The notes under the pieces: model-generated
The model's database searches: none
Told to the model about the DNA's origin: nothing
The model's input: the letters and a program-made list of their open reading frames with translations, nothing else
Source: Phytophthora quininea
Taxonomy: Eukaryota; Oomycota; Peronosporomycetes; Peronosporales; Peronosporaceae
NCBI GenBank assembly: GCA_011947345.1
Contig: JAAVTG010000326.1
Coordinates: forward strand, 1-64,000
Direction: 5' to 3'
Length of the DNA stretch: 64,000 nucleotides
Shown: positions 57,149 to 64,000 of the stretch, piece by piece
Numbering within the stretch: the first letter of the stretch is position 1
Layout: each line of letters opens with the position of its first letter
Position numbers and translations under genes: made by a program

Positions 57149-58054
57149 GCGACACAATAATGATCAGTAGACCAGTTATTTCCCCAAGTTTGCCAGGTTA
57201 TCTTCACGTTCGCTGACATATCTGTCTGGCCACGTCATAGAACTAGTGTGGCTCGAGGTGAACTTCACGGCGACTTGCACGGCTGTAGACAGACACGCGT
57301 TGCTTGGTTCTAGAGCCGTGTAAAAACGCGCTTGGTCGAATCGCCGACACTTCATGTTGAGTGCCCCAGGCGGAGATGCTGCAGGTGGAGTGAGTAGCTA
57401 GCTAACTAACAATAAATTCAATTGCGAAGGCCTCTTGAGTGCCCGATGCTTGTAAAACATCATCGAGAATGTTGAGATAGAAGCGTATGTGGATCCTCCC
57501 AAGTTAAGACCGAAGGAGCGACCGATTTTTGCCTCGAGCAAGGATTCGTCCTCCCTCCCCAAGCTCAAATCCACTCGACCCATTCCAGCAATATACCGCA
57601 ACCATGGCATGCCAAAGGTACCAACTTCGGAAATTCTCACAATCGCTCGCGCGACAAGACCGCCGACACCTTCGACGATACGGCTGAGCTCGCCAACAAC
57701 AGTAACTTAACGCAAACTACATAGCAAACAACGCCAACGCCGACTAGCGAATGCAGCAGCAAGACGGACTCAACATCGCCAACAGCAAGATGCCCGTAAA
57801 GCTGCTTGGAGCTTGGGCTTCGATGAAACGGACAACTTCAACTAGCGGGTTTTCTTGCTGACACGCCTCGTGCACGCGCACACATCCCTCGCAATCACGC
57901 TCACAACCGCTTTCGCCGTCTGGGGCTCACATCGACCAAGGAATCAGCACCATCAGCCCGTAAGCTTTTGGTCCAAACTATCTTCGCCCTTCTCTATGAC
58001 AGACCCTTTGTCTAACAAACTCATTGCTGCGACTGCAGGTACTCACAAGCACAA
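57149..58054. other. Intergenic between MPC2 copies 1 and 2
   Basis: The only sizeable frame of note is on the minus strand at about 57713-57398. It has no stop for 105 codons (SRIVEGVGGLVARAIVRISE then GTFGMPWLRYIAGMGRVDL) but no clear start or family, and it could be a remnant of a gene or element. A 5' UTR intron of copy 2 could lie at about 57960-58040 (GTAAGC to GCAG). Confidence 0.4.
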
Positions 58055-58516
58055 ATGCTACCGACCATCGTTCCTCGCATCCAGCAGAAGGTCATGGAGC
58101 AGCAGATCGTGGCCAACAGCCCCAAGCTCGCCGCCTTCCTGGGCCACCCGGCGGGCCCCTTCACTGTGCACTTTTGGGCCCCTACCATCAAGTGGGCCAT
58201 CTCACTCGCCAACCTGGCGGACATGCGGCGCTCGCCCGAGAACATTTCGGTTGCGCAGCAGACCGGTAGGTGGCAAAGTTTTGCGAACGGTAGCTCTTGA
58301 TGAAGCACTCATCCTTGCTGTTGTTTGGTGCAGCGGTGACGGCGACGGGGTCATCTGGTCCCGCTACAGCATGGTCATCACCCCTAAGAACTGGAACCTG
58401 TTCGCCGTCAACGTCTTCATGGCCGGCACGGGCCTCGTCCAGTTCTACCGCAAGTTCTCGTACGACCACAACCAAAGGTGCAGGCCGTCGCGGAGACCAA
58501 GCCAGCGGAGCTGTAG
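58055..58516 (+). CDS. MPC2: Mitochondrial pyruvate carrier subunit 2, copy 2
   Basis: Exons 58055-58265 and 58334-58516 give 131 residues after adding one base at GGGG near 58347 and one near 58472. The repaired frame ends in VQAVAETKPAEL. Core motifs are AGPFTVHFWAPTIKWAISLA, DMRRSPENISVAQQTG and SRYSMVITPKNWNLFAVNVF. Exon 1 is almost identical in DNA to that of copy 3 (59271-59481), while introns and flanks differ, implying recent duplication or gene conversion. No pseudogene-type stop is needed once base errors are allowed for. Confidence 0.85.
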
Positions 58517-59270
58517 ACGCGGAGCTCCTCTATCGTCGTGTTAACTATTTGCCGTCCGGTCATATCGTCTATAGAGACTTCTCGCCAACTGGCCTAAATG
58601 AACGAGCTTCGAGCAGCTTTGATGGGTGTGTTGCGGTCGCGTCGGCGGTCTGCCAAGCGATCGCCGCGAGCTAGCGACGGATTCCTGACTTGAAGGTGGC
58701 CGGCCCTGCTATAAACATGCTGCTTGGGCGGCGTGGGAAAGACCTGCCGGTTCGCATCGCCGACACTCGATGAGTGCCAAGGCCCAACGCTGAGTGCGTC
58801 AACCACCGCCAACCGCCCTGCTCCAGCGACTTTACTGGCTTTCGATGAAGTTGTGTTCGATGTATTTGCCCTTGTTTCGTAGCGTGGTGTTTATCGACTG
58901 CAATCCCATGAGATGAAAGCTTTATCTCGACGACGATCTTCCTGCAACGATCGATTTCAATCCTGTCACCACACTTGCACGGCAACAGCAGTCGTAGGAA
59001 TTCTATCCTCCGCACCTTCGCTGCCAGTGCTGCTCAAGTCTCAACTCAAAGTCCATGCAGAGCTTGGTGCTTCGATAGATAGGCAATCGGGGCCATACTA
59101 TGTACGCTATTGGCACCGGAACCGTGCCATTCAGACCGCCGACACATATCGCCCCCACGTTCCGAAGCGAGGAAGAAGGCGAACAACTCGTGCGTTGTCT
59201 CGCATCGCAAGAGCGCTACAACTGCCAACAGTACTAACCCTGCATCCCTATCAACAGCCCACAAGTAGAA
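58517..59270. other. Intergenic between MPC2 copies 2 and 3
   Basis: No supported gene; only short frames without motifs. It should contain the copy 3 promoter. No duplicated copy of the upstream promoter of copy 2 is obvious by eye. Confidence 0.4.
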
Positions 59271-59730
59271 ATGCTGCCGTCCATCGTGCCCCGCATCCAG
59301 CAGAAGGTCATGGAGCAGCAGATCGTGGCCAACAGCCCCAAGCTCGCCGCCTTCCTGGGCCACCCGGCGGGCCCCTTCACTGTGCACTTTTGGGCCCCTA
59401 CCATCAAGTGGGCCATCTCACTCGCCAACTTGGCGGACATGCGGCGCTCGCCCGAGACCATCTCGGTGGCCCAGCAGACTGGTGCGTTATGGCTAATAGG
59501 TGGCTCCAATTCAAGTACCTGACTGTTTATCTATTGTTGCTGTAGCTGTGACTGGCACGGGCCTCATCTGGTCTCGCTACAGTATGGTCATCACCCCCAA
59601 GAACTGGAACCTGTTCGCCGTCAACGTCTTCATGGCTGGCACGGGCTTCGTCCAGTTCTACCGCAAGTTCACGTACGACCCGTCCAAGAAGGAGGAGATT
59701 GCGGCCGAACCTGCCACGCAGTCCAGTTAA
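59271..59730 (+). CDS. MPC2: Mitochondrial pyruvate carrier subunit 2, copy 3
   Basis: Exons 59271-59481 and 59546-59730 give 131 residues with no frame break. It has the same core motifs as copy 2, with VTGTGLIWSRYSMVITPKNW at the start of exon 2 and a distinct tail (DPSKKEEIAAEPATQSS). The single intron is at the same place as the second intron of copy 1. This is the cleanest of the three and can serve as the reference for the others. Confidence 0.93.
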
Positions 59731-60124
59731 ACAAACGGTGGGACTGTAGGTCAGTTCCTCAGCATCTATCTACGCTAACACGGTCGTGACAACGTAGTGA
59801 ATAACCTAAATGAATGAGTCTGTGACAGCTTCCGGTGAGTCGTGAGCGTTGAGACTCTCTTTGCGTTCGAGAGTTCCCGTTATAATTGTTGTCTGCAGAT
59901 AGATTCCAAAGAATTGAGTTGGTGTGGTTAGAAAGCCGACAGTTACGAGGACGAATTCGTAAGGCACGAGTTTACAGCTGTGCGTGTTCAACAGATTTCG
60001 CAATCTCCGCAGTCTTATGAAATATCTTGACACGCGCGGGTAAGACGCGATAGTGACACGCGATGGCCAAGCAAGACCTCCACTTCGAAATCGCCGGAAG
60101 CAAGCCAAATCAAGGCGATCGACC
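59731..60124. other. Intergenic downstream of the MPC2 cluster
   Basis: It holds the MPC2 copy 3 3' UTR and the promoter of the small secreted protein. A minus-strand frame (60219-59806) overlaps but has no motif. Confidence 0.4.
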
Positions 60125-60412
60125 ATGGCCAAGAAATGCCCACGCATTTGGAAGACGCTCGCGTTCATCGTCCTCGCTTTGTGGGGACTAGTGGATGGTC
60201 TGAGCCAAGCTAACAGCAAGTGGCCTCAACAGTCAACGAAAGACACGAAAGTCCAGCAAGATGCCCTGCGACGCGCTGTCGAGACCCAGCGCCTGAAGAT
60301 TCTTGCCGACACTGCCCAAAAGTTCGCCGATCAGCAGCGTACCAACCCATCGAACGCAGACAAGTCGTGGACCTGGAGGCAAACCAATCGCTATCGATGG
60401 AGCTCTAAGTAA
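60125..60412 (+). CDS. Small secreted or membrane-anchored protein, 95 residues
   Basis: The ATG at 60125 begins a signal-peptide-like N-terminus (MAKKCPRIWKTLAFIVLALW, cleavage perhaps near residue 28). The remainder is hydrophilic and helical (KVQQDALRRAVETQRLKILA) and ends in Trp/Arg/Ser-rich sequence. A further in-frame start exists at 60053 upstream. It has no cysteines after residue 5 and no RxLR-type motif. The function is unknown; it could also be a small mitochondrial protein. Confidence 0.5.
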   Translation: MAKKCPRIWKTLAFIVLALWGLVDGLSQANSKWPQQSTKDTKVQQDALRRAVETQRLKILADTAQKFADQQRTNPSNADKSWTWRQTNRYRWSSK

Positions 60413-60714
60413 AAAGTTATTTTATTAAGAGTATTGGCATATGTTTCGACTTTCTCTCTTGATCATCGATATCACCGAACATTGCAGTGCTGTTACAGCG
60501 AGATTAGCATGGCCACGCAGCAAGCATGCGCTAAAAGTATTCTTCATGTATCCGAAGAAGGACCAATCGACGTTTTATTACCTCTTCCACGAGGTGTTCG
60601 ACTTGGATACGTTGTTATGATGCAATGCAAACCGGCTTGTAGGGAAACCGGCACTACAGTATGTGTCAACGGATGAATAAATTGAATGTTTCCTATCAGG
60701 TGACGAGTTCCGTA
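60413..60714. other. Intergenic, convergent 3' ends
   Basis: No supported gene is present; an 80-codon frame (60434-60676) lacks any motif. Confidence 0.4.
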
Positions 60715-62908
60715 CTAGTTCCCCTTGTCGATCTGCCGGGATGCTTGCACCAGATTCAACGGATATCTGCCATCGCGTATTGGATCCCACCCGCCATCGT
60801 AGCAGCCCGCTTTAGACGGCAAGTTTTGAGCAGTATCGTTGCACAGCAGCGTCCCACCAAGTGAGATCCATTGGCCAACTTGGTTTATCCAGGCAGGTAG
60901 TTGTGTCACGTTGGTATGATCAACATCAAGGTAGTTGATGAGAAGACCGTCTCGAAGCGAGGCAGGCAGCGATGTAATCGGGTTGTAAGAAAATGTGAGC
61001 TCCAAGTATTCATCCAATAGCGATACTGTCGTGAAGAGGTCGTTGGGGATAGCTTCAAGACCATCGTTTAACAGGGAGACAGATAGCGACGGGATTCTGA
61101 ACAGTGCAGTTGGGAACTCTTCGAGAGGAGTGTTCTCCAAGTAAACAAGGCGCACATTGCTCCACGCATCCGCCAACTCGTCTGGAATCCTGGCGATGTT
61201 TGTGACCGCAATCTCGATGTCACCTAGCAGCGGTGGCAGTGGTGGCGTTAAGACCCCTCGAGGCATCTCAGTCATGTTCATGTAGACCATCACTAAAAAG
61301 ATCATCTTCGGGTGGAGATCTTCGTTCAAAGCTGCGTCCTCGCCCCATCTCACCATTGTGATGTTCCATAGCTCGAGTCCGAGCAGGTTTGAAAAGCGTC
61401 GGATGGACGGAGGCATCTCGAATGCCTCGCAGTGTTCAAAGACGACAGCGGTGACTGCATCGGATTGCAAATGATCAAGTGCATCAACTGGGGCGTGACC
61501 ACACCGTGTGTGTAGCAGTTGTAGTCGATGACCGAGCAGCTGACATTCTGGGCAAACCAGGGACGAATCTTTGCAGACACATTTTCATCGTGTCACTGTT
61601 GGCTGTGGTTGACACATACGCGGCGTAAAGGTGCAAACCAAGAACAACGGCACCAGCAGATGCAAAGGCCAAAGGAACCAGCGCTCGTCGCGAAAAGGTC
61701 AAACCAACGCTCTTAGACTCAAGCAACCTGGTGACTTGCGGTTGGCTACGAACCGCGATGGAAGTTATCGCTGCGGTCACCGCGTTGGATCTTCGCTTGA
61801 ATTTCATCGGAGGATACAACTCCAACAGCAGGCTAGTACTCGCCATCCCGAACAAGATACTGAGGTGAGGCACAAGTTTCGTGACGGCGTCGACGAAATT
61901 GAGAGCAAATAGAGCCTGGTTCTCGCGGACGAGATTCGGAAACTCCACATCTCCATAAAGCACCTCATAGGGAAAACTGTACCACTCGGTGTTGAACGAG
62001 CGTGCGTACGGCACAAATATGGCGAGCGGCAAGATGAGGCAGAAGACAGCGGTTAGGAGCGTGTCGATGGACACGCAGATTGCTCTTCCTCGAACCGATA
62101 CAGCCGCATAAAAGTTGGAGACGTTGTGCGTTGAAGCCGCTCTTTTACTACCCGAGCATCCGACGAAAACATTAAATAATCCAACATCGGGGTGACCCAG
62201 CAGTTGACGACCACCATGGCAGCGTAGGCGTGATTGATCCACATCCGGCCGATCAATGTGCTGTATCGATGGCACTGCACAATTTGGGCACTAGCTTCGA
62301 ACGCTTTACGAATCATGAAGATCAACGCGAAATTGTTGCCTTCAACGCTGAGGACACTTTCCAGGCTTGCCATCGTAAACGAGCTGATGGCGCTGATAGA
62401 ACTTCGTGACCGAGATGAAGAGGGTTTAGCAGCTTCAATTTTGTTCCTTTTCAGTCCTTTGAAGAACTTTATGACGCGGTCAACGGCGGCAGCTCGAGGC
62501 CAGACTGCAGGGGCTCGAGATCGGACCGACCACACCAAATGAAGAAATAGCTGCAAGCCGTGAAGTGCCCCAAAATCCCCACAAGCGTGCCAAACGTGCG
62601 GAAGTAGCGATACTTGGGCAATGCCAACAGATTCGTGTAGTAAGCCATGAGCGGGTTCTCCAAAAGAAATAGAGCATTGCCATGGCGAGTAGATAGGCCG
62701 CGCATAGTCCATGGAGTCCGAGAAGTAGAAGCCACAATAGAGTGAACTCGGTCGGCGACAATGGTTCCGGGTGCGAATCTAAATTGTTGAGCTTGGAAGG
62801 TCGACGCGCCTTGGATTCGCGCGGAGCTACGCTGAAGACCGTTCGTTCCACGCCATCTTTCTCGACGGTGAAGCTGTCATACTCCTTGATATACCCTGGT
62901 TGTGCCAT
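60715..62908 (-). CDS. Multi-pass membrane protein with C-terminal leucine-rich repeats
   Basis: Starting at the ATG at 62908, five frame segments join if one base is added at each of five places (about 62665, 62485, 62108, 61565 and 61490). The total then becomes 732 residues plus stop. The N-terminus is cytosolic (MAQPGYIKEYDSFTVEKDG), followed by helices such as LLWLLLLGLHGLCAAYLLAM, ILGHFTACSYFFIW, LLTAVFCLILPLAIFVPYA and LAFASAGAVVLGLHLYAAYV. The last 250 residues have leucine-rich repeats (LVYLENTPLEEFPTALFRIP, LTFSYNPITSLPASL, YLDVDHTNVTQLPAWI) and end with a Cys-containing cap. It may be a surface receptor-like protein. Families of this build are common in oomycetes, but no named family is assigned. 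Confidence 0.75.
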
Positions 62909-63089
62909 GATTGTCAACTCTTTTGTCTATCAGCAAGTTGTCTCCCTTCGTTGAGAAGAATTTGTAATTATGAACGCACGAGGACAAGAATACGCTTCGT
63001 CTTTAAATCCTATCCTGGGCTACAAACGTCCTCACCAAGCATTTATTCTTGCGAGCTGATCAACGATGATATCCATGCAAGCTTGCAAT
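62909..63089. other. Short intergenic region
   Basis: It lies between the start of the membrane/LRR gene and the stop of the next leftward gene. It contains the LRR gene promoter; no clear element was recognised. Confidence 0.4.
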
Positions 63090-64000
63090 TCATCCAGAAT
63101 AGTTAAACTGTCGTTGAAGGAGTTGCTGCTGGAGTGTCTGCGAATTGAGCTGGTAGCTTTGTTGAACATTAGCCCCTTGACTGGTCGTCTGTTGCATCGG
63201 TTGCTGTGCCATACTATTCATCGGCATGGACATCCCCATGGAAATCGGTTGTTGCTGCATTCCCATTGACATCGAATGCTGTTGAGGCATCGCCATGGCC
63301 ATCGACTGCATCCCCATAGTCATCGGTTGCTGAGATTGCATGCTTATATTCATTGGCGATTGTTGCATTCCCACGAATTGCTGCGGTCCCGTTCCCATGC
63401 CCATTGGTGGCTGCTGCATCCCCATACTCATCGGCATCATTGGCTGTTGCTGCTGGAATCCGTAGCTCGGAGTCTGCATCGACATGCCAATTTGACCCTG
63501 CTGCTGCATCATCCCCATCATGTTAGGAGCCATACTCGTGTTCATTGACATTGCCGTTGGTACTGAAGGCATCCCCATCATCTCCACAGGCTGAGGCGGT
63601 CGTACCTGTTGCTGAGCTTGAGCCACTCCGATTTCTGCCGCTTTTGAGGGAGGGCTGACCGGAAGTTCCACGTCGAACGAGATCATATTGAGTGCCTCAA
63701 AGTCGCGGTGTATCTTGGCGCGGCGTTCTTCGCGCTCCTCTCGCCGCTCGAGCTTCTCTTTGTTGTTGTTAATGGCCCACTGCAGCTCTTGCAGCCAGTT
63801 GCCGCGCTCTTGTTCAGTGGACGCTGCCAACTCATGTCCTCCTACAATACCGGGCACTTCAACCCGGAAGCCACAGCCCTTGGATTTGTCTGCAAATGTG
63901 GCTGAAGTCACGCGGACTTCGTAGTTGACGGGGATGATAATCATCGGCCTTGCGGCAGTCGTGCTGTCGTACAGCAGCAGCGCCTCAGGTCGCAATAAAG
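63090..64000 (-). CDS. PH-like domain protein with Met/Gln-rich tail (N-terminus outside window)
   Basis: The frame is open to the window edge; 301 residues are visible. The first 85 residues resemble the second half of a PH domain: strands PMIIIPVNYEVRVTS and CGFRVEVPG, then the closing helix QERGNWLQELQWAIN. A charged coiled coil follows (LERREEREERRAKIHRDFEA), then about 180 residues rich in Met, Gln and Pro in MGM/MQQQ units. Such tails are low complexity and may drive condensation, but this is inference. The stop is at 63090-63092. It could bind phosphoinositides if the missing N-terminal strands carry the basic loop. Confidence 0.75.
   Translation of the reverse strand, partial: LLRPEALLLYDSTTAARPMIIIPVNYEVRVTSATFADKSKGCGFRVEVPGIVGGHELAASTEQERGNWLQELQWAINNNKEKLERREEREERRAKIHRDFEALNMISFDVELPVSPPSKAAEIGVAQAQQQVRPPQPVEMMGMPSVPTAMSMNTSMAPNMMGMMQQQGQIGMSMQTPSYGFQQQQPMMPMSMGMQQPPMGMGTGPQQFVGMQQSPMNISMQSQQPMTMGMQSMAMAMPQQHSMSMGMQQQPISMGMSMPMNSMAQQPMQQTTSQGANVQQSYQLNSQTLQQQLLQRQFNYSG

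Overview
The window looks like nuclear DNA of an oomycete, most likely a Phytophthora-type peronosporalean. The evidence is short GT-AG introns (about 50-110 bases), coding DNA rich in G+C, very tight gene spacing with shared promoters, an initiator-like GCTCATTTCCA site ahead of a start codon, and a gene set typical of stramenopiles. No rRNA, tRNA, CRISPR array or prokaryotic operon was seen.

Bases 1-19136 are a head-to-tail array of twelve related units (1.27-2.3 kb). All complete units share one 3' end, a conserved tail closing in (TA)n, but they begin at at least five different internal points. Six central units (8617-16230) are near-identical 1.27 kb copies in which two variants alternate, giving a 2.54 kb dimer. 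Each unit contains 4-6 copies of a 129-base sub-repeat. The units show no coding capacity. Bases 19137-21000 hold retroelement debris: a chromodomain fragment and a broken ORF pairing a chromo-like segment with a Cys/His/Asp protease-like segment.

Bases 21800-64000 are a dense gene region. In order: a small acidic membrane protein; MICU-type mitochondrial calcium-uptake regulator; a PH-domain protein; a secreted Gly/Val-rich repeat protein of 1001 residues; an FIBP homologue; a multi-EF-hand protein; a Tim17/22/23-family protein; a coiled-coil protein; an acylated Pro-rich protein; a four-helix membrane protein; a secreted trypsin-like protease; two sedoheptulokinase-like FGGY kinases arranged head to head, with a CENP-B/psq-type DNA-binding ORF beside one of them; a small membrane protein; a cyclin T/K-like cyclin; PEX14 with an internal PUB-like domain; RPF1; cytochrome c; NUP35; three tandem MPC2 pyruvate-carrier genes; a small secreted protein; a membrane/leucine-rich-repeat protein; and the C-terminal part of a second PH protein. 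Several encode mitochondrial proteins (MICU, Tim17-like, cytochrome c, MPC2 x3), but nothing shows that they act as one unit.

Many of these conserved genes carry one-base frame breaks. Nearly all are cured by adding one base in a homopolymer run, and the exon length sums then become exact multiples of three. I read them as base-calling deletions in a long-read assembly, not as pseudogenes. Spans given for multi-exon genes run from start codon to stop codon; splice sites were placed by eye, and positions may be off by one or two bases.
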